DNA from: Arthrobacter sp. YN
GTDB lineage: Bacteria; Actinomycetota; Actinomycetes; Actinomycetales; Micrococcaceae
Reading direction: 5' to 3'
NCBI RefSeq assembly: GCF_002224285.1
Contig: NZ_CP022436.1
Span: forward strand, 1,116,001-1,180,000
DNA length: 64,000 bases
Of the stretch, positions 24,449-33,574 are shown one piece after another; position 1 is the first letter of the stretch, and every line of letters starts with the position of its first letter. The notes beneath the pieces are model-generated. The model was not told the DNA's origin. It worked only from the letters and a program-made list of their open reading frames with translations, and did no database searches. Made by a program: the position numbers and the translations under genes.

Positions 24449-27400
24449 TTGCACGACGACCGCCGGATCACTGAACAGCGCCTCGATCGATTCGTTCGGG
24501 AACGCATTCTTCCGGCCATTTACGGCAGAGCCATACCGTTGCAGCTCAGCAGCTGGGATGTTCCGGGTGAGCCCGTGCCGGCGGCAGAGGCCGTGCGTCA
24601 GCTCTTCACCCCGCAGGAGCACGGCGCCCCGTGGGGAAAGGCCTGGAGCACCAAGTGGCTCCACCTGCAGGGTGAAGTCCCGCAGGACTGGGGCATGGCT
24701 GAATCCACGTCAGTGGAAATCATTGTGGACCTCGGCTTCAACAGCGACGTTCCCGGGTTCCAGTGCGAAGGCACTGCCTGGCGCGCCGACGGCAGCATCA
24801 TCAAGGCGATCTCGCCCCGGAACTATCACGTTCCAGTCAAGCTGCTTGGCGGCGGACACTCCGTGGATTTCTATGTTGAAGCGGCAGCGAACCCGGACGT
24901 TGCCCAAGGGTGGTCGTTTGCTCCCACTCCGCTGGGAGACAAAGCTACGTCCGGCGACGAGCCCCGGTACCGCCTGGGCCGCATCGCCATGGCGGAGCTG
25001 AACGAGACAGTGTGGGAACTCAACCAGGACATCTGGACGCTGAGCGGACTCATGCATGAACTTCCCATGGAACTTCCCCGCCGCCATGAAATCCTGCGGG
25101 CGCTGGAACGGATGCTGGACATCATGGACCCGGACGACGTCGCCGGAACTGCGGTGGCCGGTCGCGAAGCGCTGGAGGAAGTGCTGGGCAGGCCCGCCTA
25201 TGCCTCTGCCCACCAGCTCCTGGCTACGGGCCATGCCCACATCGACTCCGCATGGTTGTGGCCCGTCCGCGAGACCATCCGTAAATGTGCCCGGACGTTC
25301 TCCAACGTGGTGGCACTCATGGACGAGGATCCTGACTTTGTGTTCTCCTGCTCCTCGGCCCAGCAGATGGCGTGGATCAAGGAGTACTTCCCTGAGCTCT
25401 TTGTCCGGATCCGGGAGAAGGTCAAAGCCGGTCAGTTCATTCCTGTGGGCGGCATGTGGGTGGAATCGGACACCAACATGCCCGGTGGCGAGGCCATGGC
25501 CCGCCAGTTTGTGGAGGGCAAGAGCTTCTTCCTGAAGGAATTCGACGTCGAATGCCAGGAGGCCTGGCTGCCGGACTCTTTCGGCTACTCCGGTGCCATC
25601 CCGCAGATCGTGAAGGAGGCCGGTTCCCGTTGGTTCCTGACACAGAAGATTTCCTGGAACAAGGTCAACCGGATGCCCCACCACACCTTCACCTGGGAGG
25701 GCATTGACGGAACCCGGCTGTTCACGCATTTCCCGCCGGTGGATACGTACAACGCTGAACTGCACGGCCGCGAACTGGCTCACGCGGAACGCAATTACCG
25801 CGACCACGGCCGCGGAACCATGTCCCTGGTGCCGTTCGGCTACGGCGACGGCGGTGGCGGACCTACACGCGAAATGGTGGCCGCTGCGCACCGCACTGCA
25901 GACCTTGAAGGTTCGCCAAAGGTCCGAATGGGCACTGCCAAGGACTTCTTCACCAAGGCCGAGGCGGAGTACACCAACCTGCCGGTCTGGGTGGGCGAGA
26001 TGTACCTGGAAATGCACCGCGGAACCTACACCAGCCAAGCCAAGACCAAGCTTGGGAACCGCCGCAGCGAACATCTGCTGCGCGAGGCCGAATTGTGGTG
26101 CTCTACCGCCGCCGTCCGTCTCGGTGCGGACTACACATATCCCCAGGCCGAGCTGAAGCGGCTCTGGCAGCTGGTGCTCCTGCAGCAGTTCCACGACATC
26201 CTGCCGGGCAGCTCCATCGCTTGGGTCCACCAGGACGCCGAGCGCAACTATGAGGCCATTTCCCGTGACCTTGAGGCCATCATCCGCCATGCCGCCCAGG
26301 CTCTGGTGGGGACTGGCAGCACGAGCTACCTGCTCAACGCAGCCCCGCATACGCGCAGCGGCGTGCCGGCTCTGGCAATAGCCGAAGCCGATGGACCCGG
26401 CGCCGGTGTCAAGGTGGAGGAATCCGGCGACGGCTTCGTGCTGGATAACGGCATCATTCGTGCAGTCCTGGACGGGAACGGCTTGCTGACCTCCTTGGTG
26501 GACCATGCCGGCGGCCGCGACGCGATAGCCCCCGGGCAGTCCGGCAACCTGCTGGAGCTCTTCCGGGACACCCCCAACGAATGGGACGCGTGGGACATCG
26601 AAGAGTTCTATCGCCGGAACGTCACCCAGCTGGCCCAAGCGGACACCATCGACCTCCAGCGCACGCCGGTTGGCGCCGTCGTGGTGGTCCAACGGAAGGT
26701 GGGCGCCTCCACCATCACCCAGCGCATCACGCTCGACGCCGGTGCCAAGTCCCTGGGGATCGCCACCACGGTGGACTGGCAGGAACGCGAAAAGATGCTG
26801 AAGATCGCGTTCCCGCTGGACGTGAGGGCGGATCGTTCGGCGTCCGAGACGCAGTTCGGCCACGTCTTCCGCCCGACCCACACCAACACGTCCTGGGAAG
26901 CTGCAAAGTTCGAAATTTGCGCGCACCGCTGGATCCATGTGGCCGAGCCAGGCTATGGGGTGGCGGTCAGCAACTCCTCCAGCTACGGACACGACGTCAC
27001 CAGGGCGGTCCGCACCGATGGCGGAACCACGACGACGGTCCGCACCTCGCTGCTGCGCTCGGCCCGGTTCCCGGACCCTGAAGCAGACAGGGGAGAGCAC
27101 ACCTTGGAGGTTTCCATCAGGCCCGGCGCTGAAATCGCCGATGCCGTGGAAGAGGGCTACCGCACCAACCTGCAGCCACGGTTCGTGACCGGTGGGCACT
27201 CCGTAGAGCCACTGGTTTCGGTCTCGAACCCGGCCATTGTGGTGGAAGCCGTGAAACTGGCCGAGGACGGATCGGGCGACGTGATCGTCCGGCTCTACGA
27301 ATCGTTGGGGGAGCGCTCGTCTGCCACGGTAAGGCCCGGATTTGAGGTAGTGGGTGCCACTGCCACCGACCTGCTGGAACGCGTTGCAGAGGCGCCTGGA

Positions 27401-27478
27401 GTGACTGTGGGGGAACGCTCGGAGGTGGAGCTGGTGCTGAGGCCGTTCCAACTGGTGACCCTGCGCTTCACACGCTGA
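24449..27478 (+). CDS. GH38 alpha-mannosidase
   Basis: A cytoplasmic glycoside hydrolase of 1009 residues, in the range of bacterial GH38 enzymes, that removes alpha-linked mannose from oligosaccharides or glycans. Catalytic-domain motifs: the zinc ligands H264 and D266 in TGHAHIDSAWLWPVRET, the probable nucleophile D376 in QEAWLPDSFGYSGAIPQ, and HDILPGSSIAWVHQDAE, which contributes further zinc/active-site residues. The C-terminal beta-rich domains (about 640-1009) contain FGHVFRPTHTNTSWEAAKFE. No signal peptide is seen, so the substrate should be imported first. It starts at TTG with GGGGAA just upstream. It is not in an operon with sugar-transport genes; neighbours on both sides are unrelated. 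Confidence 0.93.
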   Translation: MHDDRRITEQRLDRFVRERILPAIYGRAIPLQLSSWDVPGEPVPAAEAVRQLFTPQEHGAPWGKAWSTKWLHLQGEVPQDWGMAESTSVEIIVDLGFNSDVPGFQCEGTAWRADGSIIKAISPRNYHVPVKLLGGGHSVDFYVEAAANPDVAQGWSFAPTPLGDKATSGDEPRYRLGRIAMAELNETVWELNQDIWTLSGLMHELPMELPRRHEILRALERMLDIMDPDDVAGTAVAGREALEEVLGRPAYASAHQLLATGHAHIDSAWLWPVRETIRKCARTFSNVVALMDEDPDFVFSCSSAQQMAWIKEYFPELFVRIREKVKAGQFIPVGGMWVESDTNMPGGEAMARQFVEGKSFFLKEFDVECQEAWLPDSFGYSGAIPQIVKEAGSRWFLTQKISWNKVNRMPHHTFTWEGIDGTRLFTHFPPVDTYNAELHGRELAHAERNYRDHGRGTMSLVPFGYGDGGGGPTREMVAAAHRTADLEGSPKVRMGTAKDFFTKAEAEYTNLPVWVGEMYLEMHRGTYTSQAKTKLGNRRSEHLLREAELWCSTAAVRLGADYTYPQAELKRLWQLVLLQQFHDILPGSSIAWVHQDAERNYEAISRDLEAIIRHAAQALVGTGSTSYLLNAAPHTRSGVPALAIAEADGPGAGVKVEESGDGFVLDNGIIRAVLDGNGLLTSLVDHAGGRDAIAPGQSGNLLELFRDTPNEWDAWDIEEFYRRNVTQLAQADTIDLQRTPVGAVVVVQRKVGASTITQRITLDAGAKSLGIATTVDWQEREKMLKIAFPLDVRADRSASETQFGHVFRPTHTNTSWEAAKFEICAHRWIHVAEPGYGVAVSNSSSYGHDVTRAVRTDGGTTTTVRTSLLRSARFPDPEADRGEHTLEVSIRPGAEIADAVEEGYRTNLQPRFVTGGHSVEPLVSVSNPAIVVEAVKLAEDGSGDVIVRLYESLGERSSATVRPGFEVVGATATDLLERVAEAPGVTVGERSEVELVLRPFQLVTLRFTR

Positions 27479-27491
27479 CCCAGGAACACAG

Positions 27492-27543
27492 CAGAACGCC
27501 GACGGCTTTGCACGGGAACTCCTGCAAAGCCGTCGGCGTTCTG
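27492..27543. terminator. Long perfect hairpin between convergent genes (bidirectional terminator)
   Basis: Perfect 21-bp arms (27492-27512 and 27523-27543) with a 10-base loop lie between the alpha-mannosidase stop (27478) and the end of the convergent minus-strand gene (27562). There is no long T run on either strand. Its placement suggests it insulates the two converging transcripts. Confidence 0.75.
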
Positions 27544-27561
27544 TGTTGGTGCCGGGGGTGG

Positions 27562-28620
27562 TTATTCGACCAGTTCGACGTCCACTGCGTCTTTCAGAAT
27601 CTGGACCCGCAGGGGGATCACGGAGTCGTAGCTCTTGATTTCTGCCGCGATTTTCTTCGTGAAGACTTCCTCCACCAGGACAGGCATGTCCTTGACGCCT
27701 GACAGGTACCGCTTGGCTGCAAAGTCGAACTCTGACCTATTGGTCCTGATCCGGGCGTTGAGGGCCTTGGCCTCATCGGCAATCTTGAACAATTCCTCCT
27801 CAGAGGCGTTGCGCGCGGTCGCTTCATCTGTCTTCTGGACCATTTGGTCCTTGAGCTTCACAAATTCGTTGTAGTTCTCTTCAGACTTGGCTGTGATCTC
27901 AGCGTTGGATTCGAGCTGCGACACCCGGTTGTCAAAGGTACGGGCAAACTCGACGTAGGCCACGTTCTTGGATTGTTTGAGCTGGCCGGCTGCTTCGCGG
28001 CAAGGGGCTGCGGCCTGACCCAGCAAGGTTTGGCGTTCCCGAAGGGTTGCGGCCTTGGAACCGACAAACAGGCCGTTGCAGCCCGCCCCGTCCGCCCTGA
28101 AAAGACCTTCAAACTGCGGGTATGACTCCACCAGGCCCTCCATGTGGTCAATGAAGCCCAGATAGGACTCTTCGAGTTGTCCCACGGCGACACCGATTCC
28201 GTCCTCACCGGAATCATGGCCGGACTTTACCTTCGCCATCGCTGCCCGGGCTGCGTCCGCGGCCTGCTGGAACCCGTCCCGTTCCTTCGCGGAGTTCTTC
28301 TCCGCCTCCTCCTGTGGGGCTGGGGCGTTCCGTGCTTTCTTATACGCGGCGAGGTAGGCATTGGCTGCGGGTTGAAGCTTGCCCCGTGCGTCCACCAAGG
28401 CAGTGAGGTTGTCGTCCTTCAGAAGCTGCAGGTTTTCCTTGCGTTGCTGCGCGGAGAATTGCGTCACGGCCACCACCGCCCCCACCGCAACGATCAACAG
28501 GACAACAGCACAGGAGATCAGGATCAGTGCAAGTCTGCGCTTCCTGGGGGCGGGCTGCTGGCTGGGAGTGGGTTCTGGCATGGGTTCGGGCTGCTGCGTG
28601 GGGTCGGGTTGAATCGTCAT
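27562..28620 (-). CDS. Membrane-anchored protein of unknown function (352 aa)
   Basis: A 352-residue protein with a short Pro/Gln-rich cytoplasmic N-terminus (PTQQPEPMPEPTPSQQPAP, then RKRRLA), one transmembrane helix (about 31-53), and a large, mostly helical extracytoplasmic part rich in Lys/Glu/Ala that is likely coiled-coil. Two cysteines (GAGCNGLF and APCREA) could form a disulfide. The family is not recognised. It begins three bases after the stop of a gene encoding a similar protein (302 aa). Both share the layout of TM helix plus helical exported domain with a Cys pair. The pair follows an amino-acid ABC transporter, so it may be a wall- or surface-linked partner. No function is claimed. 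Confidence 0.75.
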   Translation of the reverse strand: MTIQPDPTQQPEPMPEPTPSQQPAPRKRRLALILISCAVVLLIVAVGAVVAVTQFSAQQRKENLQLLKDDNLTALVDARGKLQPAANAYLAAYKKARNAPAPQEEAEKNSAKERDGFQQAADAARAAMAKVKSGHDSGEDGIGVAVGQLEESYLGFIDHMEGLVESYPQFEGLFRADGAGCNGLFVGSKAATLRERQTLLGQAAAPCREAAGQLKQSKNVAYVEFARTFDNRVSQLESNAEITAKSEENYNEFVKLKDQMVQKTDEATARNASEEELFKIADEAKALNARIRTNRSEFDFAAKRYLSGVKDMPVLVEEVFTKKIAAEIKSYDSVIPLRVQILKDAVDVELVE

Positions 28621-28623
28621 GGC

Positions 28624-29532
28624 CTAGTTCCCGTCCTTGCCGGCAGCATCAAACTGGTCAGTGCGTTTCTTGAGAGCACTTTCAAACGCCTTGTTGGAGT
28701 CATTGGCGTTGGTGACCAGCTGGTTGTACTTCTCCTTCGCGGAGCTCTCATACGTGTTTTCGGCCTTGGCCAAAGCATCATTGATGTCCAGCATGGCCAG
28801 GCCTGCCAGAGTGCGCTTGGCGAGCCGCTCAAACTCGTCCTTGGCGTCCAGGACTTCCTGCTGCTTATCCCGTTGTCCACGGATGATGCCTTCCACGGAG
28901 GTCAGCAATTCGGTTGTTTCAGCATCAGTGTTGCCTTTGGCTGTGGCGATAGCGGCGAGGCAGGCATCGGCCCCTTTGACGTAGTCTTCGGAATACGCCT
29001 CGGCGCCAACGTTCAAGGTTGAGTGCAACGGTGCACAGGGACCCCCGACGGACTGGGTGATGTTTGCCGTGTTGATCACCAATTGGTCGTTGTAGGAGAT
29101 CACAGCACCGTAGTGCTCCTTGAAGCTGTTGAAGGCCTCGCTGATGTCCTGTTCCTTCACTGCCTCGGAGGAGCCCATCCGCTCCAGCCGGTCCACGTTG
29201 GTCCGCGACTCGCGCTTCAAGCGTTCACCGTCGCGGTTGAGGACCTGGTCCTTTTCCTGTTGCTCCGCGTTCTCGGACATGACGCTTGAGTAGCGGAGTG
29301 AAAACTGGTTGAACAGCGGGTCGTAGAGGTTCATCGAGTTGTCCAGTATTGCCCGTTCCTTGTCCAAGCGGACCACGTCTGCACGCTGAACGCCTGCCGG
29401 GCGGGAGAGGGCAAACCACGTGCCAAGCCCTCCAGCCACAACAGCGACGGCAACAACTGCGGCGATGATGATGGCACGCCGGGACTTCCTGCGGCCCGGT
29501 TCGTCTGCTGTATCCAAAGTCTTTTCCCCCAT
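28624..29532 (-). CDS. Membrane-anchored protein of unknown function (302 aa)
   Basis: A 302-residue protein: a basic N-terminus (RRKSRR), one transmembrane segment (AIIIAAVVAVAVVAGGLGTWFAL, about 19-42), then about 255 residues of charged, helix-forming sequence outside the membrane. The cysteines in GGPCAPLHS and ADACLAA may pair. Its architecture matches the next gene (27562-28620), and the overall similarity suggests distant paralogues. It starts 14 bases after the stop of the amino-acid ABC transporter ATPase gene, so it is probably part of the same transcript. It is not recognised as a known family. Confidence 0.75.
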   Translation of the reverse strand: MGEKTLDTADEPGRRKSRRAIIIAAVVAVAVVAGGLGTWFALSRPAGVQRADVVRLDKERAILDNSMNLYDPLFNQFSLRYSSVMSENAEQQEKDQVLNRDGERLKRESRTNVDRLERMGSSEAVKEQDISEAFNSFKEHYGAVISYNDQLVINTANITQSVGGPCAPLHSTLNVGAEAYSEDYVKGADACLAAIATAKGNTDAETTELLTSVEGIIRGQRDKQQEVLDAKDEFERLAKRTLAGLAMLDINDALAKAENTYESSAKEKYNQLVTNANDSNKAFESALKKRTDQFDAAGKDGN

Positions 29533-29546
29533 TTTCCTTGAGTCTC

Positions 29547-30341
29547 CTAGACGTCGTGCTGGAGCCGTTTCACAAAAAGCTTGGTCCGTTCCTGCGTGGG
29601 CGCACGCAGGACCTCGGCAGCAGGGCCCCGTTCCACCACCACACCGCCGTCCATGAAGATGACCTCGTCCGCCACGTGCTGGGCAAAGGCGAGCTCGTGG
29701 GTCACGATCACCATGGTCCAGCCTTCCTCGGCGAGTTCCTTGATGACACCCAGGACTTCGCCCACCAGTTCGGGGTCCAACGCAGAGGTGGGTTCGTCGA
29801 ACAGCAGCAGCTGGGGCTTGAGCGCCAGCGCCCTGACGATGCCTACGCGTTGCTGCTGGCCGCCGGAGAGTTCAAAGGGGTAGGCGTCGCGTTTATCTGC
29901 CAGGCCCACGCGTTCCAAGAGCCGTTCCGCCTCCGCGATGGCTTCGGCCCGTGGCCTCTTCTGGACCTGGATGGGGCCCTCGGTGATGTTCTTCAGGACC
30001 GTCATGTGCGGGAACAGGTTGTAGTGCTGGAAGACCATGGCGCTGCGGTCACGCAGGGCGGCCAGGTCCTTCTTGCCAACCTTCGCGCCGAAGTCGATGG
30101 CGAGTTCCCCGCCGCCGTCGCTGTCTCCGAAGGTGACCGTGCCGCCGTCGGGAATTTCAAGGCCGTTAAGCGATCGCAGGACGGTGGTCTTCCCGGAACC
30201 CGATGGCCCGATCAGGGCCACCACCTGACCGCGGCGGATATCGACGTCGATGTCGCGCAACACCACGTTGCTGCCGAACGCCTTGGCAAGGTTCCGGGCC
30301 TTCAGGACTGACGCGGACTGTGACTCGTTAGTGGGCGACAT
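29547..30341 (-). CDS. Polar amino-acid ABC transporter ATP-binding protein (GlnQ-like)
   Basis: A 264-residue ATPase of the amino-acid (GlnQ/HisP-type) importer family. Walker A is GPSGSGKTT, the Q-loop region is [18 protein letters not shown], the ABC signature is [15 protein letters not shown], Walker B is [16 protein letters not shown], and the switch histidine is in [13 protein letters not shown] VTHELAFAQ. It supplies energy for the importer whose permease and binding-protein genes lie just upstream. The ATG at 30341 sits 14 bases inside the end of the permease gene, so translation is coupled. A longer in-frame extension to 30470 lies within the permease coding region and is rejected. 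Confidence 0.93.
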   Translation of the reverse strand: MSPTNESQSASVLKARNLAKAFGSNVVLRDIDVDIRRGQVVALIGPSGSGKTTVLRSLNGLEIPDGGTVTFGDSDGGGELAIDFGAKVGKKDLAALRDRSAMVFQHYNLFPHMTVLKNITEGPIQVQKRPRAEAIAEAERLLERVGLADKRDAYPFELSGGQQQRVGIVRALALKPQLLLFDEPTSALDPELVGEVLGVIKELAEEGWTMVIVTHELAFAQHVADEVIFMDGGVVVERGPAAEVLRAPTQERTKLFVKRLQHDV

Positions 30342-30986
30342 AGCGGTCCAATCTCCTCTCCACAGCGGACTGCGCGGTGGAAAGGACCAGGCAAATGACC
30401 CAGTACACCAAGGCTGCCTGCAGGTACAGGGCCATGAACTCCTGGCTGAAAGCAGCGATCTGCTGGGCATTGCGGAACAGTTCGGTCACCAGGATCAAGG
30501 ACGCCAGCGAGGTGTCCTTCACCAGCGATATGAAGGTATTGGACAACGGGGGAACGGATACCCGGGCTGCCTGGGGAGGATGATGCGCACCAGTGTCTGC
30601 GGTCTGGACATGCCGATGGTGTGGCCGGCTTCCCATTGGCCCTTGGGCACGGACAGGATGGCTGCCCGGATGATCTCGGCGGCGTAACCGCCCACGTTCA
30701 ACGAGAAGGCGATGATGGCACTCGGCCAGGGATCAAGCCGGATGCCAATGCTGGGGAGGCCGAAGAAAATCACGAACAGCTGTACCAGCAGGGGCGTGCC
30801 ACGGATGACGGAGACATAGAACCGGCCGATTCCGGACAGCAGCCAGTTGGGACTCAGCCTCATCAGGGCCACCACCAGGGCGAGCACCAGGCCGAAGGCG
30901 AAAGAGGCGAGCGTCAGCGGAATGGTCCCCGTGACGGCGCCGGTGATGAGCGGGCCGAAGGAACTCCAGATGAGGTCCCAGTTCAT
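30328..30986 (-). pseudogene. Amino-acid ABC transporter permease with a one-base frameshift
   Basis: This is one permease gene read in two frames. Residues 1-140 (MNWDLIWSSFGPLITGAVTGTIPL up to [11 protein letters not shown]) are in one frame. The rest ([33 protein letters not shown] to the stop at 30328) is in the next. Repairing a single missing base restores a normal 219-residue HisM/GlnP-type permease with the EAA loop [26 protein letters not shown] intact. The break lies in a run of four G on the given strand (30573-30576; four C in the mRNA) where five are expected. The neighbouring genes are whole, so this is either a sequencing error or a recent inactivation. Confidence 0.88.
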
Positions 30987-31802
30987 CTATTTGGTGACGT
31001 CCGCGCCGAAGTACTTTTCGGAGATCTTTGCCATGGTTCCGTCTGCCTGGAGGTCGGCCAGGGCCTTATCCACGGCCGCCGTGAGTTCCGTTGAACCCTT
31101 GCGGAAGACGAACGCGCTTTCCGTCTTGTCCGGTGCCTCCGCAGCAACCTTCAGGCCCGAGTCCGGCGTGTTCTTGGCGTAGTCCAGGTAGGTCAATTTG
31201 TCATTCACCGTCGCGTCCACGCGGCCCTGCTGGACCAGCGTGGCGGACTGTGCCCACCCTTCCACTGCCTGCACATTGGCGCCGGCTTCCACGGCCATCT
31301 TGTAGAAGTTGCTGGTCAGCGACTGGGCAGTGGTCTTGCCCTTGAGGTCCGCGAAGCTGTTGATGCCGGTGTTGTCCGACTTGGTTACTACAACGCCTGT
31401 GGAGATGGTGTACGGGGTGGAGAACTCGTACTTGGCCTTGCGTTCGTCATTGATGGAAATCTGGTTGGCAATGGTGTCGAAACGCTTGGAGTCCAGGCCG
31501 GCGAAGATGCCATCGAACTGCGTTTCCTGGAACGTTGCCTTCACGCCGAGCTTTCCGGCCACAGCCTGGGCGATCTCGACATCGAAACCTGTGAGGTCCC
31601 CGGCGCCTTCTGCGTGGAAGCTGAAGGGACGGTACGTGCCCTCGGTGGCGATGACCAACTCACCCTTGGACTTGACGTCCGAAAGGGAGGTGTCTCCGCC
31701 TGACTGGGCGGGAGTCGAACCCCCACCGCACGCTGTAAGCACAAGGGCGGCCGAGGCCAGAGTGGCGGCAATGACTGAGCGGCGGGTGCGAAGGCTGTTC
31801 AT
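30987..31802 (-). CDS. Amino-acid ABC transporter substrate-binding lipoprotein
   Basis: A 271-residue extracytoplasmic solute-binding protein of family 3 (polar amino acids). It has a lipoprotein signal peptide with lipobox ALVLTACGGG, giving a lipidated Cys25. The mature part has the family start GELVIATEGTYRPFSFHAEGAGDLTGFDVEIAQAVAGKLG, with the aromatic/acidic ligand-binding residues expected for glutamine, histidine or cystine binders. Its stop codon directly abuts the permease ATG, so it is the first gene of a transporter operon. The ligand is not determined. FliY/TcyA-like cystine binding is one possibility. Confidence 0.92.
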   Translation of the reverse strand: MNSLRTRRSVIAATLASAALVLTACGGGSTPAQSGGDTSLSDVKSKGELVIATEGTYRPFSFHAEGAGDLTGFDVEIAQAVAGKLGVKATFQETQFDGIFAGLDSKRFDTIANQISINDERKAKYEFSTPYTISTGVVVTKSDNTGINSFADLKGKTTAQSLTSNFYKMAVEAGANVQAVEGWAQSATLVQQGRVDATVNDKLTYLDYAKNTPDSGLKVAAEAPDKTESAFVFRKGSTELTAAVDKALADLQADGTMAKISEKYFGADVTK

Positions 31803-32041
31803 GGAGCCATCTTAGCCATCGTAAGGAGCCTCGCTGGGTGTGGGACCGCTGATGCCCGCAACAGGGGCGTTAAAAAGGCTGAGTGGGGGCGGTCCCCAAC
31901 AGCCCGCCACCACTCATCCCCCCAATTGTGATCGCAAGGGCGCCACATCCACCGGAAACCCGTTCTCTGATTCCGGTGTCAGGCTGCAACCGTGTTCACA
32001 CATTCATGATTGTGCCACGATCTAATGCTTTTGTGAAAGTC

Positions 32042-32749
32042 TTACGCTGCGAGACGTTGTTTTCTTCGTGAATAGGCCTTGGAGAACCAGATTCCGGCCA
32101 GGCCAATGCACGTGGACATGGCTGCCGAGTAGTTGATGAGCACCCTCAACCACGCCTCCGAAAAGGGGATCAACGGGAAAAATTGGGACAGCAGGAGCAA
32201 GCTCAGTCCCAGGAGCAGCAACGCCGAAGCAACCCGGAGCAGCACAGGGGCTGCGCTCACCACTGTCCGCCAGATCGCGGGCACCAGGCAGGCCGCAACG
32301 AAGCCCGGGTAGAAGCGCCCCATGAACGCATAGGCTTCAAGGGACGGCCCCCACGTCAGTCCGCTCATGCCCGCTGAGGACCCTCGCGTATCCGTGATGA
32401 CGAAAAAGTAGACGGTAAGGACTGCCACGATGGCCCCGACAGAAAGACCAACGGGACCCCGGATGGCACGCACGGCAGACGGCGAACCGAACGCGGTGGC
32501 GATCTTGATGCCCATGAGGAAGAACGTGGCATACAGGAGGAAGCGCAGGATCAGGTTGCCGACGTTGATTCCGCCAAGCCAGCCGTCAAGGACCAGGTAA
32601 GGCGCTTCGATGCTGATGAAAATGCTCAACGAGATCAGGGAGAAGATGTAGAACACCACACGGTTCTCGCCCCGCAATGCGCTGGGGATGCGTGCAACCG
32701 TGACGGCCAGGCATACAACCAGCGTCACCCAAGGCAGGACAGCCGTCAT
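32042..32749 (-). CDS. Seven-helix membrane protein, unknown function
   Basis: A 235-residue integral membrane protein with about seven hydrophobic helices and a basic C-terminus (KAYSRRKQRLAA). I do not recognise a characterised family. Its ATG at 32749 overlaps the stop of the upstream HTH gene by an ATGA junction, so the two are translationally coupled and should act together, for instance as a regulator with a membrane-bound sensor or immunity partner. Helices run from about residue 3 to 215 with short loops. No conserved catalytic motif is visible. A longer frame to 32902 would overlap the HTH gene and is rejected. Confidence 0.75.
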   Translation of the reverse strand: MTAVLPWVTLVVCLAVTVARIPSALRGENRVVFYIFSLISLSIFISIEAPYLVLDGWLGGINVGNLILRFLLYATFFLMGIKIATAFGSPSAVRAIRGPVGLSVGAIVAVLTVYFFVITDTRGSSAGMSGLTWGPSLEAYAFMGRFYPGFVAACLVPAIWRTVVSAAPVLLRVASALLLLGLSLLLLSQFFPLIPFSEAWLRVLINYSAAMSTCIGLAGIWFSKAYSRRKQRLAA

Positions 32750-33468
32750 CCGAGGTTCTCCCAAATTCGTTCGGTACGTTCGTGGTCTTGTTCCTGGCGC
32801 TTCAAGGTCTTGCCCAGCGCCAGGAGCCGTTCGCCGGCCAGGGTAACCAGCGAGCTTTGGGTCATTCGGTCCAGGGCTTCCCGGCGGGCATACGGTGGCC
32901 ACCCGGCCTCGGCCTCAGTGATCAGCCCGCCAGCCACCAGTCCTCCGGCAGGTCCGACGCCGGCAGCCCGGGAAGTGGCGATGGCCAGTTCCGGCGGCAG
33001 CCTGTTGGCCGTCAGATGGGCCGAGAAGTTCTGCGGCGCAATCCCGGTAGCTTCGCTGACCCGGTGCCGCAACTCGCCGTCGTCGATCGCGTCTACCCAG
33101 TTCCGCACCGACGTCGGGTGCGGAGGTTCAGAAAGCAGGGCCGCGCGGGCCTGGCTTGGCTCACTGCGTTCCACCACTGCCCGCAGCAGATCGATCGTGG
33201 CCACCTGGCTGACAAGTTCGCAGGGCGTCGGCGGCACCGGGCCACCCCTGAGATCGGCGTAAAGGTCGAACGTGGACAGGGCCTGCACCGGATCCACTTG
33301 GAATCCGCGGCTGATGCTCACCAGCGTGGACTCGGCAACCTTTCCACGGACCAGTTGCTGGGCCAGCGTTGTCCGTTTGATGCCGGCGATCCTGCAGACA
33401 TCAGCCGTGCTGGCATCGGGCGCGACGCCGTGAAGCCAGCGCTGGAACGCCTTGGATGGTAAGGGCAT
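32746..33468 (-). CDS. HTH-containing protein, likely transcriptional regulator
   Basis: A 240-residue soluble protein. The N-terminus (residues about 15-60: DASTADVCRIAGIKRTTLAQQLVRGKVAESTLVSISRGFQVDPVQAL) reads as an XRE-like helix-turn-helix. The remainder is helical, ending in a charged segment (RLLALGKTLKRQEQDHERTERIWENL). I chose the ATG at 33468, preceded by GGAAAG eight bases upstream, over further in-frame starts. It is divergent from the ABC-F gene with about 209 bases between, and overlaps the membrane-protein gene at its end. The family resembles uncharacterised actinobacterial regulators coupled to membrane proteins. Its target is unknown, but the shared intergenic region is a natural candidate. 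Confidence 0.65.
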   Translation of the reverse strand: MPLPSKAFQRWLHGVAPDASTADVCRIAGIKRTTLAQQLVRGKVAESTLVSISRGFQVDPVQALSTFDLYADLRGGPVPPTPCELVSQVATIDLLRAVVERSEPSQARAALLSEPPHPTSVRNWVDAIDDGELRHRVSEATGIAPQNFSAHLTANRLPPELAIATSRAAGVGPAGGLVAGGLITEAEAGWPPYARREALDRMTQSSLVTLAGERLLALGKTLKRQEQDHERTERIWENLG

Positions 33469-33559
33469 GGGGAACTTTCCGGGACGGGTCGCGGGGCAGG
33501 ACATGAGAAAGCCGTAAGTGGGAGTACGAAACGATTTTACGCCGACGCCACATTGAATT

Positions 33560-33574
33560 ATGCTTGATGCTTGA
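33560..33574 (+). CDS. Possible four-codon leader ORF before the ABC-F attenuator
   Basis: ATG at 33560 is followed by three codons and TGA at 33572-33574 (M-L-D-A). The stop touches the first base of the terminator hairpin that precedes the ABC-F gene. No Shine-Dalgarno sequence is visible, so it could only be translated as part of a leaderless or near-leaderless message. So short an ORF can arise by chance. It is listed because its position relative to the hairpin is what a leader-peptide attenuator would need. Confidence 0.25.
   Translation: MLDA

Noticed and set aside
24710..27451. A 913-codon open frame on the minus strand opposite the alpha-mannosidase
   Set aside because: The plus-strand protein has all GH38 catalytic motifs. 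The antisense frame has no recognisable domain and arises from third-position GC bias.
27492..27543. The 21-bp hairpin as an insertion-sequence remnant or REP-type element
   Set aside because: I noticed no second copy in the window, and its place between two convergent stops fits a terminator.
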